Of a stretch of DNA of 64,000 nt, positions 1 to 10,614 are shown one piece after another; the stretch's first letter is position 1; each line of letters starts with the position of its first letter. The position numbers were made by a program, and so were the translations under genes. The DNA is from Novosphingobium sp. CECT 9465 (GTDB taxonomy: Bacteria > Pseudomonadota > Alphaproteobacteria > Sphingomonadales > Sphingomonadaceae): positions 1 through 64,000 of the forward strand of contig NZ_CAKLBX010000001.1 in assembly GCF_920987055.1 (NCBI RefSeq). Reading direction: 5' to 3'. The notes below the pieces were generated by a model. The model was not told the origin of the DNA. It saw only the letters and a program-made list of their open reading frames with translations, and did no database searches.

Positions 1-1
1 G

Positions 2-556
2 ATGCGATCGGTAGCGCCCCTGCCGTACTCCCCAGACACCAGCCTGACCCTGCTTCGCCCGCTGCTCACCTGGCGCAGGTCCGATCTGGCGCGAATCGTC
101 GAACAAGCCGGGATTTGTGCGGCAGACGATCCCTCGAACCACGATCATGCTTATGAACGCGTCCGCATCCGCGCGGTCATGACGTCAACGAATTCCCTTG
201 ATGCCAAAGCCTTTACCACCAGTGCCAGCTACCTTGCCGATGCCGACGCGGCGCTGGAATGGGCTACCGATGTCATTTGGAAAGACGTTGCGCAGGGCAA
301 AAAGGGTTTCACGTGGAACGCTTCTCCTGATCTTCCGTACACCCTGGCTCTGCGCGTTCTGGAGCGCATTCTCGCGGCATTTGGTGTGGCCTTTCCGCGT
401 GGCCCGGAACTCGCCCGCTGGCTTGAAATCCTGCGGGCCGGTGGCGTTTCCACTTTGGGCGGAATCAAGGGCGATGCCCGCGCCGGGCCATGGCGTTTCA
501 CACGCGCGCCGGAACGACGCACGGTCCTGCGGGACAGGTCGCCCAAAAACGGATGA
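2..556 (+). CDS. tilS: tRNA(Ile)-lysidine synthase TilS, C-terminal part (gene starts before the window)
   Basis: TilS attaches lysidine to C34 of the AUA-reading tRNA-Ile, changing its identity from Met to Ile; it is a cytoplasmic essential enzyme. The visible 184 codons match the second half of the family: the segment R-P-L-L-x-W-R-R-S-D-L followed by D-D-P-S-N-x-D and R-V-R-I-R (roughly residues 20-60 of the fragment) is the conserved stretch after the PP-loop domain, which lies outside the window. The Met at base 2 is internal and not a start. ftsH follows 82 bases downstream on the same strand, the usual tilS-ftsH order in proteobacteria. Identity rests on motif recognition. Confidence 0.88.
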   Translation: MRSVAPLPYSPDTSLTLLRPLLTWRRSDLARIVEQAGICAADDPSNHDHAYERVRIRAVMTSTNSLDAKAFTTSASYLADADAALEWATDVIWKDVAQGKKGFTWNASPDLPYTLALRVLERILAAFGVAFPRGPELARWLEILRAGGVSTLGGIKGDARAGPWRFTRAPERRTVLRDRSPKNG

Positions 557-638
557 TGCGTTATATTGCGATTCACCGGGCCGAACCTACATTGGTCCGT
601 GCAGCGCCACACAAGGCGCGAATTCGGAAAGACTTTCG

Positions 639-2573
<1,935 letters not shown>

Positions 2574-2600
2574 CCGTGAGCCAGTGATGAATGTGCGAGA

Positions 2601-2632
2601 GGGCGGGGGGGAACTCCCGCCTTCCTGCTTTC
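2601..2632. terminator. Possible hairpin terminator between convergent genes
   Basis: A GGCGGG / CCCGCC stem with an 8-base loop, followed by a pyrimidine-rich tract, lies between the ends of ftsH and the convergent hydroxyacid oxidase. There is no clean T-run, so it is only a candidate. Confidence 0.4.
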
Positions 2633-2635
2633 CGG

Positions 2636-3736
2636 CTATCGGCGCGGTGCGGGCGCGAGGCAGCCTGCGTCGATGTCCGCGAGCGTCCGGCAGCCGGTAA
2701 GTGCCATCGCCAGCTCGAATTCGGCCATCAGCACTCTCAGGGCGTGGGCCACGCCCAATGCACCGGCGGTTGCCAGCGCGTGAAGGATCGGCCGTCCGAT
2801 CAACACGGCGTCGGCCCCCAGTGCCTGCGCGCGCAGAACATCGATGCCGCGCCGGACACCGCCGTCCATCAGCACGGGCACCTGCCTTGCCACGGCGTTG
2901 GCCACATCAGGCAGCAGATCGATTGCAGCGGGGATGCCGTCCAGCGCCCGCCCGCCGTGATTGGAAACGATGATACCGTCCGCGCCGAAATCGATGGCGC
3001 GGCGCGCATCTTCGGGATCGACGATGCCCTTGAGGATGATCGGCAACCGGGTGCGTTCGCGCAGCCAGGCAATCGCCGACCAGTCGGGAATGCTTTCCAG
3101 CAATGGCGTGCCGAACAACAGCGTCCCCGGCGCTCCGGCGGCGGGCAGGCGCATCCCGTCGAGGTTCACCGCCCGCACATGCGGTGGCAAGGCAAAGCCT
3201 GCGCGCGCCTCGGCATTGCGTACGCCGTTGACCGGGGCGTCCACGGTAATCACCAGCGCGCGGTATCCGGCAGCCTCCGCCCGCGCGACAAGGCCTTCGG
3301 TAAAATCGCGGTCCGGCTGGATATAGAGTTGAAACCACAACGGGCCAGCGGCAGCGCTGGCAACGTCTTCCAGCAGCAGGCTCGCCTGTGTGCTGACGAC
3401 CATGCAGGTTCCGGTTGCCCCGGCGGCCATGACGGTGGCCAGTTCGGCATCGGGATGAGCCAGCGCGTGAAAGGCCGTTGGCGCAATGAGGATCGGCGCG
3501 ACAAGATCGCATCCGAACAGGTTGAGCGCGGTCGAGGCCCCTTGCATCGAACGCAGTAGGCGCGGGCGCAACGGCAGCCTGGCAAAGGCGGCGATATTTT
3601 CGCGCATGGTCCATTCATCGCCCGCGCCGCTATCAAGATAAGCCCAACTGGCAGGCGCGATCCGTTCGCGCGCAAACCGCTCGTAATCGCCAAGCGCCGC
3701 GATTTCGGGCGGAATTTGCGTTAGCGGCGGCAACAT
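2636..3736 (-). CDS. FMN-dependent alpha-hydroxy acid oxidase/dehydrogenase (LldD/glycolate oxidase family)
   Basis: Oxidises an L-2-hydroxy acid such as lactate, glycolate or mandelate through FMN in a TIM-barrel fold. 366 residues, normal for the family. Visible hallmarks: the N-terminal Y-L-D-S-G-A-G-D-E-W-T segment, Q-L-Y in the middle, the FMN-binding lysine in I-L-K-G-I, the catalytic histidine in S-N-H-G-G-R-A-L-D and the phosphate-binding D-G-G-V-R-R-G. The substrate cannot be told from sequence. The start has a GGAAGG-type ribosome binding site. It is convergent with ftsH and has no obvious operon partner. Confidence 0.9.
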   Translation of the reverse strand: MLPPLTQIPPEIAALGDYERFARERIAPASWAYLDSGAGDEWTMRENIAAFARLPLRPRLLRSMQGASTALNLFGCDLVAPILIAPTAFHALAHPDAELATVMAAGATGTCMVVSTQASLLLEDVASAAAGPLWFQLYIQPDRDFTEGLVARAEAAGYRALVITVDAPVNGVRNAEARAGFALPPHVRAVNLDGMRLPAAGAPGTLLFGTPLLESIPDWSAIAWLRERTRLPIILKGIVDPEDARRAIDFGADGIIVSNHGGRALDGIPAAIDLLPDVANAVARQVPVLMDGGVRRGIDVLRAQALGADAVLIGRPILHALATAGALGVAHALRVLMAEFELAMALTGCRTLADIDAGCLAPAPRR

Positions 3737-3892
3737 GGGGGGGTCCTTCCCGGACGGACATTGTGTGACAATTTGCGACCAACTTCCAAGTGAACCAAGC
3801 CGCGGCGGCGCCTAGGGATGCGTCGAACGATAATGATTTGCAACATCGGATGGCAAGGGCCGCCGACTTTGCCTGCCATGAATGAGGGAACC

Positions 3893-4503
3893 ATGAAAAC
3901 TGCGTTGCGGATGATCGCGTTGTGTTCGTCGGTCAGTCTGCCGCTTTCGTCCGCATGGGCGCAGGATCAGGCTGCGCCAACCGGGCAGGCCGATGAGGAA
4001 GAGATTGTCGTCGCGGGGCAGCGCCCGCACGGCAGCGTGATGGGCGATGCAGAGCCGGAACTGGCCTTCAACGGCGGTGATATCCGTTCGCTGGGACTCG
4101 GTTCGATCAGCGAACTCCTGTCCGAATTGTCGAGCTATCTCATCAGTACGCGCGGCGGCGAGCCAGTGGTCCTGCTCGAAGGGCGGCGCATTTCAAGCTT
4201 TCGCGAGATTGCATCGATCCCGGCCGAGGCGATCCAGCGCGCTGAAATCCTCTCCGAAGAAGTGGCTTTGCGCTATGGCTATTCCGCCAGCCAGAAGGTT
4301 CTCAACGTCGTGCTGCGCCAGCGGTTTCGCGCTGTCACAGTAGAAGGGCGGGACCGGATCACGACGCAGGGCGACGCCTTTTTCCGGACAGCCGTCAGAA
4401 AGTGACCGACGAAACCGGGGCGACACCGTTCGCCTATCTGCCGGCCTATCGCGATCCGCTGGGCCGCACGGTGACCCTCAGCTTGCGCAATCAGTTCTTC
4501 TGA
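3893..4503 (+). pseudogene. Remnant of a TonB-dependent receptor: plug domain plus last strand, barrel deleted
   Basis: An intact start (good GAGGGAA site) is followed by a signal peptide ending A-W-A-Q, an acidic linker, a V-V-A-G-Q-R TonB-box-like segment and a plug domain with V-V-L-L-E-G-R-R-I-S and E-I-L-S-E-E-V-A-L-R-Y-G-Y, as in sphingomonad receptors that are normally much longer. The frame stops at 4405 after 171 codons. In another frame, bases 4402-4503 encode a tail with F-A-Y-L-P-A-Y-R-D-P-L-G-R-T-V and ending N-Q-F-F, the terminal aromatic expected of an outer-membrane barrel. The barrel, several hundred residues, is missing. I read this as an internal deletion with a frame change. 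A functional plug-only protein is possible but less likely. Confidence 0.8.
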
Positions 4504-4556
4504 TCGGCGTGTGCCTTGCCGTAGAGTCGTGTCAGACCCACGGCAAGACGGGTGGC

Positions 4557-4570
4557 GGGGGGGGGGGGGG
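4557..4570. repeat. Homopolymer run of 14 G
   Basis: Fourteen consecutive G between the receptor remnant and the apbE-side genes. Such tracts slip during replication and are also error-prone in sequencing, so the exact count may not be reliable. Confidence 0.9.
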
Positions 4571-4578
4571 CGTGACGG

Positions 4579-4695
4579 TCATGCGGCCAGGCCGAGCATG
4601 AGCACACTGCCTGCCGCAAACGCACCATATAGTACCGACGGGTATCGGGCGCGATGCAGGGTCAGAGCATCGCCTGAAGTGCGGGGCTGAGCCAT
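4579..4695 (-). CDS. Possible 38-residue membrane peptide overlapping the end of apbE
   Basis: In the frame offset from apbE, an ATG at 4695 opens 38 codons: a polar start (MAQPRTSGDALTLHRARYPS) then a hydrophobic stretch V-L-Y-G-A-F-A-A-G-S-V-L-M-L-G-L-A-A to the stop. It overlaps the last 11 codons of apbE, consistent with translational coupling, but no convincing ribosome binding site is visible. It could be a chance frame; the uninterrupted membrane-like stretch beyond the apbE stop is the reason for listing it. Confidence 0.3.
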   Translation of the reverse strand: MAQPRTSGDALTLHRARYPSVLYGAFAAGSVLMLGLAA

Positions 4696-5648
4696 TCGGT
4701 GCCGTCACGCGTTACCAGCCGCGCAACCAGCGCATGCTCTTGCGCCATGGCCTGCGCCTGTGCCGGTGGCATGACGCTGAGCGCTGTGGCCCAGGCGTCG
4801 GCTTCCATGCAGGTGCGATGTATTACGGTCACCGAGGTCGTCTCGTGGATGGCAGGGTGCCCGCTTGCCGGATCGAGCGTGTGCGCGCCGCGCAGGTAAT
4901 CGCCCGATGTGGCGATCGCCAGCTGGTGGAGGGCCACGCGCAAGGGCAATAGCACCAAACCCTGCGGTGCCTCGATGTCCACCCACCACGGATCACCATC
5001 GGGGCGCATGCCCCGCCCGACGCATTCGCCCCCCACTTCTACCAGTGCATGGAAAATCCCGCGCCCGGCCAGAGTGTCAGCGACGGCGTCGGCGGCAAAC
5101 CCCTTGGCAATGCCGGACAGGTCGAGCCACAGCCCGCCCGGCTGGCGCAGCGCGCGACCTTGCGGATCGAAGGCGAGCTTTCGCCAGCCTGAACGGTGCA
5201 TTGCCTCGGCCAGTTGCGCAGCATCGGGCGGACGGTGTGTCTTGCGCGGACCCAGGCCCCAGGCATCGGTAAGGCGGCCTTGCGCCGGATCGAAAGCGCC
5301 GCCCGACATTGCCGCGATGCGCAAAGCACAGGTCATGACATATGCGAAATCAGGGGGCAGGATGATGAGGCTGCCCGCCGCAGCACGATTGAAGCGGCAC
5401 AAGTGCGAGGCAGGGTCCCAGTGGCTCATCTGGGCCACGATCCGGTCAAGCCTGGTCTGGACAAGGGCGGTCAATGCTGCGCGATCAAGCCCGGTTGTGG
5501 TGGGGATGGCAGCGGCGACCTGCCAGGTCGTGCCCATCGCATCGCCTGATGCGGTGACCACCGGCACTTCGGGATCCAAGCCCCGCAGCGCTTCGGCACC
5601 GATAATGTCCGGCACCGCAATGCGCGGTGCCGGAGCGGTCTGCTTCAC
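4662..5648 (-). CDS. apbE: FAD:protein FMN transferase (ApbE family)
   Basis: Uses FAD to attach FMN covalently to Thr/Ser of exported redox proteins, with Mg2+. 328 residues. ApbE hallmarks in order: M-G-T-T-W-Q, the G-G-A-F-D-P-A-Q-G segment, L-D-L-S-G-I-A-K-G-F-A-A-D, V-E-V-G-G-E, H-T-L-D-P-A-S-G and the C-terminal metal-binding region around A-D-A-W-A-T-A-L. No clear Sec signal peptide or lipobox is seen at this start, so cytoplasmic or membrane-side action is uncertain. Its ATG overlaps the stop of the upstream DUF4198 gene by four bases, so the two are translationally coupled. The likely substrate is the DUF2271 protein two genes upstream. Confidence 0.93.
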   Translation of the reverse strand: MKQTAPAPRIAVPDIIGAEALRGLDPEVPVVTASGDAMGTTWQVAAAIPTTTGLDRAALTALVQTRLDRIVAQMSHWDPASHLCRFNRAAAGSLIILPPDFAYVMTCALRIAAMSGGAFDPAQGRLTDAWGLGPRKTHRPPDAAQLAEAMHRSGWRKLAFDPQGRALRQPGGLWLDLSGIAKGFAADAVADTLAGRGIFHALVEVGGECVGRGMRPDGDPWWVDIEAPQGLVLLPLRVALHQLAIATSGDYLRGAHTLDPASGHPAIHETTSVTVIHRTCMEADAWATALSVMPPAQAQAMAQEHALVARLVTRDGTEWLSPALQAML

Positions 5649-6565
5649 GGAGCGAGCACTTCGAGCGTCGCGGTGTAGGACAGGCGGCGCTTGGTGGCTT
5701 TCGGGTGCGAGGGCTTGTCGTCATTCATGCTGGCGTTGAGCCAGTAGAAGCCCGCCCCTGTCCAGTTGACCGTGAGCAATCCCTGCGCATCGGTCCTGAG
5801 CTTCTGTGTCTGATCGGCTTCGCGATAGCGGCGGCCGCCGGGAATCACTTCCACTTCAAGCCCCGCTGCGGGCTTGCCATCGACAAGGAAGCGGAACTGC
5901 CCAGGTTCGTTCGAGACAAGATCGGTAGGCAGCGTAACCGGCACGAATTCCAGACCCTTGCCTGCGGGCTTGAACAGCGTACCGCCCGGTTCGCCCGCGG
6001 TGACGAAGAATTCGTTGCGTCCCATGGTCTCGGTCAGGTCAAGGTCGGTGGCTCCTGCCGGGATTTCATCGACCGTGGCGACGATATGTGCCGGATCGAT
6101 CCGGGGGCGTCCGCCGGGGCCGCCAGCAGGACCGGCAGGCGGTGCACCGGCGGCGGCAGGAGGCGCGCCCTGCGGTGTTCCCGCAGCAGGCGCAGGACCG
6201 CGACGGCGGCCGACCATCCAGCTTTCGCCATTGACCTTGAAGGTTCCTGAAATACCGCTGTTTTCCATGCCGATGCGCCAGGTGCCTGGCTTGTCGATCT
6301 TCACGTCGAACGTGGAGCGATAGCGGCCACGGGCAGGGTTCTCGACCTTGCCCATCGTGCCATCGGGTGCCCAGATCCTGATGCTTTCCACCGGCAAAGG
6401 CTGATGATTCGCCTCGAAAGGAGCGGTAGACGCGCCCATGTCCACGGTCACGCTCTGGACGGTGTCGGACAGTACGGTGGTAGAGGGGAGCAGCCAGGCA
6501 TTGTGTGCGCTGGCTGGCGCGGCAAGGCCGACGGCGGCGGCAAGCAGAAGGGACTTGCGGATCAT
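5645..6565 (-). CDS. DUF4198-family exported protein
   Basis: 306 residues with a Sec signal peptide ending A-P-A-S-A; predicted cleavage leaves His as the mature N-terminal residue (H-N-A-W-L-L-P). DUF4198 proteins are periplasmic, often linked to metal uptake, so an N-terminal His may bind metal; that is inference. Residues about 120-155 form a low-complexity Pro/Ala/Gly insert (repeated G-A-P-P-A) that looks like a flexible linker between two beta-rich halves. The C-terminal half holds a Y-W-L-N-A segment typical of the family end. Lies between DUF2271 and apbE in one operon. Confidence 0.85.
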   Translation of the reverse strand: MIRKSLLLAAAVGLAAPASAHNAWLLPSTTVLSDTVQSVTVDMGASTAPFEANHQPLPVESIRIWAPDGTMGKVENPARGRYRSTFDVKIDKPGTWRIGMENSGISGTFKVNGESWMVGRRRGPAPAAGTPQGAPPAAAGAPPAGPAGGPGGRPRIDPAHIVATVDEIPAGATDLDLTETMGRNEFFVTAGEPGGTLFKPAGKGLEFVPVTLPTDLVSNEPGQFRFLVDGKPAAGLEVEVIPGGRRYREADQTQKLRTDAQGLLTVNWTGAGFYWLNASMNDDKPSHPKATKRRLSYTATLEVLAP

Positions 6566-6606
6566 GGTTTGACCTTTCGGTTGAAACTCAGCGGGTCGGT
6601 TGAAAA

Positions 6607-7083
6607 TCAGCGGGCGGAAACAACGATGGCGCCCAGTTCGGTCTTGCCGCCGGCCCTGGCCGTGCCGTTGGGCAGGGTGAGCGGGACAGAGACCAGTTCG
6701 CGCCCGCCATCTTCGCGCGCTGCTTCAACGAACAGGGTGTAGCTCCCCGGCGCGACATTGGCGGGGATGGCGATGCGGTGTGCGCCGGGTGCGCGGGTGG
6801 CGCCGCTTACGCCATTGGCGGGCAGCTTCAGGCTGCGACCGCCCTTGCGCCACCATGTGCGCAGGTCCGCGAGCCATTTCGTGCCCGGTTCGTTGCCGAC
6901 CTTGTCGACATCGTACCACACTGCCAGCGTGCGCGCCTGTCCGCCGCCCGCAGGTTCGATCCACGCGGCAAGGTAGGGCACGTGGTATTCGGCCACGTTG
7001 ATGCGCGGGATCGTTACCGTGATCGTCCCGGCAGAGGCTGGTGCAGCGATGACGCTCGCCACCAGAACAAGGCTTTTCTTCAT
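6607..7083 (-). CDS. DUF2271-family exported protein, probable FMN-carrying redox protein
   Basis: 158 residues with signal peptide (MKKSLVLVASVIAAPASA). Start chosen at 7083 because it begins the signal peptide and has an AGGA site. Conserved DUF2271 features: W-I-E-P near residue 42, L-A-V-W-Y-D-V-D, and W-L-A-D-L-R-T-W-W. Residues 91-98 read G-V-S-G-A-T-R-A, close to the ApbE acceptor pattern in which the Thr after S-G-A carries FMN; Thr96 is the predicted site. With apbE in the same operon this is a credible flavinylated periplasmic electron carrier. Family assignment is recognised; flavinylation is inferred. Confidence 0.85.
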   Translation of the reverse strand: MKKSLVLVASVIAAPASAGTITVTIPRINVAEYHVPYLAAWIEPAGGGQARTLAVWYDVDKVGNEPGTKWLADLRTWWRKGGRSLKLPANGVSGATRAPGAHRIAIPANVAPGSYTLFVEAAREDGGRELVSVPLTLPNGTARAGGKTELGAIVVSAR

Positions 7084-7108
7084 TGCGGAGGTCCTCAGGG
7101 TCGGAATT

Positions 7109-7840
7109 TCAGAAGTGCATGAACGCAAGGATGATGATGAGCGGTACGGCGGTGCCAAGGCCCACCAGTGGCCACGTGGAGGGGCGGTGTCTGGCATGAA
7201 GCTGGAGCAGCAACATGCCGGTGAAGGTGAAAACGACGCAGGCCACGGCGAGCACGTCGATCAGCCAGAACCATGCGGTGCCGGTGTTGCGGCCCTTGTG
7301 CAGGTCATTGAAAAATGAAACCCACCCGCGATCCGTGCGCTCTGACGTGATCGTCCCGCTGGCACGGTCAATGCTGACCCAGGCATCGCTGCCGGGTCCG
7401 GGCACGGCGACATAGACTTCGGTATCGGACCACTCTGCCGGGACGTTGCCCGCATCGACACCGACCAGCGAACGGACTTGCGTTGCCACTTGCAGGGGCA
7501 AGGGCGCGTTGTCCGCAGCAGGTGCCCGCGCCAGCAGGCCCCGCAGCGAAGGCGGAAGCGTTGCGCTGCCCGCCACCACTTTCGGGTCTGCCCCGATCGT
7601 GGCGGCGTGGTTCAGCGTGATCCCCGTAATGGAAAACACGAACATGCCCGCCAGCGATATCGCCGCGCTGATCCAGTGCCAGGAATGGAGCTGCTTCAGC
7701 CAGAACTGCTTTGCCGTGGGTTGGCGGGATCTGGATCTGCTGCGCGCCGGCTGTGCCGCCACAGCATCCGTGCCGTCGCCCGTTGCCGGTGCACTTCCTT
7801 GAGCCGTTTCGCGGGGCAGAATGGTTTCGACGATCTTCAA
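7109..7840 (-). CDS. PepSY-associated transmembrane protein
   Basis: Inner-membrane protein of the PepSY-TM type, proposed to pass electrons across the membrane. After a basic Arg/Ser-rich N-terminus come a helix starting L-H-S-W-H-W, ending T-G-I-T-L-N-H, then a periplasmic loop of about 100 residues, a segment F-F-N-D-L-H-K-G-R, a helix, L-Q-L-H-A-R-H-R, and a last helix ending H-F. The histidines at helix ends could ligate haem. The start is uncertain: TTG at 7840 has a GGGA site; GTG 7891 and TTG 7912 are also in frame. First gene of the DUF2271-DUF4198-apbE operon, divergent from the siderophore receptor. Confidence 0.82.
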   Translation of the reverse strand: MKIVETILPRETAQGSAPATGDGTDAVAAQPARSRSRSRQPTAKQFWLKQLHSWHWISAAISLAGMFVFSITGITLNHAATIGADPKVVAGSATLPPSLRGLLARAPAADNAPLPLQVATQVRSLVGVDAGNVPAEWSDTEVYVAVPGPGSDAWVSIDRASGTITSERTDRGWVSFFNDLHKGRNTGTAWFWLIDVLAVACVVFTFTGMLLLQLHARHRPSTWPLVGLGTAVPLIIILAFMHF

Positions 7841-8027
7841 TTTATATCCCGGACCACTTTGCGCAACCGCTGACAATGTCCACGCTATCACCTTATTGCG
7901 ATTGAAAATCAAGAGTGATTAGCCTTGTCTTGGCGGTGGCGCATAAAATCAATGTAGATCAGTGGCATCCGATTGCTTGCTCCCTCCTTGTGCAATTGAA
8001 TGTGTTTCGCAAAAGACGACGCGACGA

Positions 8028-8056
8028 TTGACATTGCGAGTGACTCGCAATAGCTG
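8028..8056 (+). promoter_or_regulatory. Sigma-70-type promoter of the siderophore receptor gene
   Basis: TTGACA at 8028-8033, a 17-base spacer and a weak -10 (TAGCTG) at 8051-8056, about 47 bases before the receptor start. The spacer is filled by the palindromic operator described separately. Confidence 0.55.
8033..8051. promoter_or_regulatory. Fur-like operator, perfect inverted repeat
   Basis: ATTGCGAGTGACTCGCAAT: 9-base arms around one central base, overlapping the -35 and filling the spacer of the receptor promoter. The form (TTGCGA...TCGCAA) resembles iron-responsive Fur sites of alphaproteobacteria, and the neighbours are iron-uptake genes. Binding would block RNA polymerase directly. 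Confidence 0.7.
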
Positions 8057-8102
8057 ACCATCATTACCGCGTCGCAGCGCCTTTCTGCAAATGGGGGAAT
8101 AC

Positions 8103-10469
8103 ATGACAGTTTCGCGATCCATCCCGTCACTCCTGGCCTTGAGCTGCGTTGGCGCGATGAGCTTCACCGGCCCGGCACAGGCGCAGGACGCTGAAGGAAA
8201 CCAGCGCCTTGGCGGCATGACGGTTACCGATACGGCAATCGAAGAGGGCCAGATCAAGGTCGAAACGGCCGAATCGCCCAAGTACACGCGTCCGCTGCTG
8301 GACACGCCCCAGACGATCACGGTCATCAGCAATACGACGATGCGTCAGCAGAACCTGCTGACCCTGCGCGACGCGCTGGCAACCATTCCCGGCATCACAT
8401 TCGGTGCGGGCGAAGGCGGTGGCGGCTATGGCGACAGCATCAACCTGCGCGGCCAGAGCGCCAATACTGATATCCAGATCGACGGTGTGCGCGACAGCGC
8501 GCAATACAACCGTTCGGATACGTTCAACCTCGAACAACTCGAAGTCGTCAACGGCTCGAACTCGGTCTATGCGGGGTCCGGCTCGATCAGCGGCTCGATC
8601 AATCTGATCACCAAGCGCCCCAAGGCCGAAACGCTTACCGTGGTCAACGCCGGCATCGGCACCGACGAGTATTATCGCGGAACCATCGACAGCAATGTGC
8701 GCCTGTCAGACACTGTTGCCGTGCGTCTCAATGCCATGGTTCATCGCAACGACGTGCCGGCGCGCGATGTTGAAAAGGCCGAACGCTGGGGCGTTGCACC
8801 ATCCGTCACCTTCGGCATCGGCCAGCCTACCCGCTTCACCGTGCAATACACGCATCAGGAAGATGAAAACACGCCCGTTTACGGCGTACCATACTACGCG
8901 GTCTATGGCGGCTTGCTGCCCGGCGCGGATTACAGCGCCTATTACGGTTATCAGGATGTCGACCGGCAGGACCAGACGATCGACATCGTCACCGGCATCT
9001 TCGAACACGAATTCAACGACAGGGTATCGGTCCGCAATCTTACCCGCTGGCAGAAGATTCAGGCCGATACGATCGTGAACCCGCCGCAGGGTGCATACTG
9101 CCTTGCCGATGGAACGCTCGCCAATGCCACCGGCGCAGCCACGGCCTGCGCGTCGAGCCAGAGCCCAAACACCTACTATCCCTCCGGTCCGCGGGGCACC
9201 ACGCGCCTGACCGATACGCAGATGATGTATAACCAGCTCGATCTGCGCGCGGTGTTCAATACCGGCGGGATCGAACACACCATGACGCTGGGCGCTGCCT
9301 ATTCGCAGGAGGATTACTTCCTTTCGAGCGGCAACTCGCTTCGCAACCCAGGCGGTGTCACGCCGAATCCAACGCTCCCGGCGATGAGCATTTCCAACCC
9401 GGCGGCCCTCTACGGCGGCCCGGTGAACTTCATCGAGACAGCGCGCCAGACCGGCGATACCCGCAACATCGCGCTGTACCTGTTCGATGCGATCAAGCTG
9501 TCGGACATGTTCGAACTGAACGGAGGCATCCGCTGGGAAAACAACCGGGCCAGGTTCCGCGCCGATACCGTTTCTGGCACGGCCGGGGCCACGTTCGGCC
9601 AGGTCACCACGGGCGCAGACCAGATCAGTGACGACAACCTGTTCAGCTACCGCATCGGCGCGGTATTCAAGCCTGCCGCCAATGCCAGCCTCTATGCTGC
9701 CTATGGCAACAGCAAGACGCCCACGTCCAGCACCGTCCGCACCGGCTGCGGCCTTGCCTCGGCGCAGAACCTGAATCTCGATCCGTGCTCGGTCGCGCCG
9801 CAGGAAGCGGTGAATTATGAAATCGGCGGCAAGGTCGATCTTTCAGGCGGCCGCCTGCAGCTTACCGCTGCGCTGTTCCGCAACGAACGCACCAATTACC
9901 CGGTCGCCAGCAACGATCCGCTGATCGGCACACTCAACGTGCTCGATGGTCGCAGCCGCGTGGATGGCGTGGCGCTGGGGGCATCGGGCAAGATCACCGA
10001 CAACTGGACGATCTTCGCCAACTACACCTACCTCGACAGCGAAGTGCTCCAGTCGGTTTCGGACTATTGCCTTGCCAACCCCGGCGCGACGTTTACGCCC
10101 ACCGGCGGCACGGCCATCACTTGCGCCACGTCCGACGTGCAGGCTGGCAACCCGCTGACGCAGACGCCCAGGCATTCGGGCAGCCTGTTCACCACCTATC
10201 AGTTCCCGTTCGGCTTGCAGGTGGGTTATGGCCTGACGTATCAGGGCAGCTTCCTGCTGACCAATGCGACGAACGCCGCCATCTACAAATCGGACGACTG
10301 GCTGACGCACCGCGCCTATGTGGCCTGGAACTTTGACAACGGCCTGACGGCGCAGGTCAATGTCCAGAACCTCACCAACAAGAAGTATTTCACCGGCATC
10401 CGCAACAATGGCTGGGCCACGCCCGGCGAAGGTCGCTCGGCCGTGTTCAGCCTGAGCTACAGCTTTTGA
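8103..10469 (+). CDS. TonB-dependent siderophore receptor
   Basis: Outer-membrane receptor that takes up ferric siderophore using energy from TonB. 788 residues: signal peptide ending A-Q-A, a V-T-D-T-A TonB-box-like segment, plug domain with T-P-Q-T-I-T-V-I, L-R-G-Q-S-A and I-D-G-V-R-D, then a long beta-barrel ending in S-L-S-Y-S-F with the terminal Phe. The plug signatures are those of the catecholate/hydroxamate siderophore class; the exact ligand is unknown. ATG at 8103 is preferred over 8091 because GGGGGA lies about six bases upstream. Followed by tonB and piuC; regulated by the operator at 8033. Confidence 0.93.
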   Translation: MTVSRSIPSLLALSCVGAMSFTGPAQAQDAEGNQRLGGMTVTDTAIEEGQIKVETAESPKYTRPLLDTPQTITVISNTTMRQQNLLTLRDALATIPGITFGAGEGGGGYGDSINLRGQSANTDIQIDGVRDSAQYNRSDTFNLEQLEVVNGSNSVYAGSGSISGSINLITKRPKAETLTVVNAGIGTDEYYRGTIDSNVRLSDTVAVRLNAMVHRNDVPARDVEKAERWGVAPSVTFGIGQPTRFTVQYTHQEDENTPVYGVPYYAVYGGLLPGADYSAYYGYQDVDRQDQTIDIVTGIFEHEFNDRVSVRNLTRWQKIQADTIVNPPQGAYCLADGTLANATGAATACASSQSPNTYYPSGPRGTTRLTDTQMMYNQLDLRAVFNTGGIEHTMTLGAAYSQEDYFLSSGNSLRNPGGVTPNPTLPAMSISNPAALYGGPVNFIETARQTGDTRNIALYLFDAIKLSDMFELNGGIRWENNRARFRADTVSGTAGATFGQVTTGADQISDDNLFSYRIGAVFKPAANASLYAAYGNSKTPTSSTVRTGCGLASAQNLNLDPCSVAPQEAVNYEIGGKVDLSGGRLQLTAALFRNERTNYPVASNDPLIGTLNVLDGRSRVDGVALGASGKITDNWTIFANYTYLDSEVLQSVSDYCLANPGATFTPTGGTAITCATSDVQAGNPLTQTPRHSGSLFTTYQFPFGLQVGYGLTYQGSFLLTNATNAAIYKSDDWLTHRAYVAWNFDNGLTAQVNVQNLTNKKYFTGIRNNGWATPGEGRSAVFSLSYSF

Positions 10470-10504
10470 TGGGCGCGTGATTGTCAGACCAGGCTGATCG
10501 AGGG

Positions 10505-10539
10505 GGCCGCGCCGCGCATGTGGCGCGGCCTTCCTGTTT
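10505..10539 (+). terminator. Rho-independent terminator after the receptor gene
   Basis: Perfect 9-base stem GGCCGCGCC / GGCGCGGCC with an 8-base loop, followed by TTCCTGTTT. Confidence 0.75.
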
Positions 10540-10614
10540 GAGGCTGGCTCGCCTGAGGAGGGCCTGAATATGTCGAACGATGCGGTGGAATTGATGCCGG
10601 TCAATTTCGTATAA

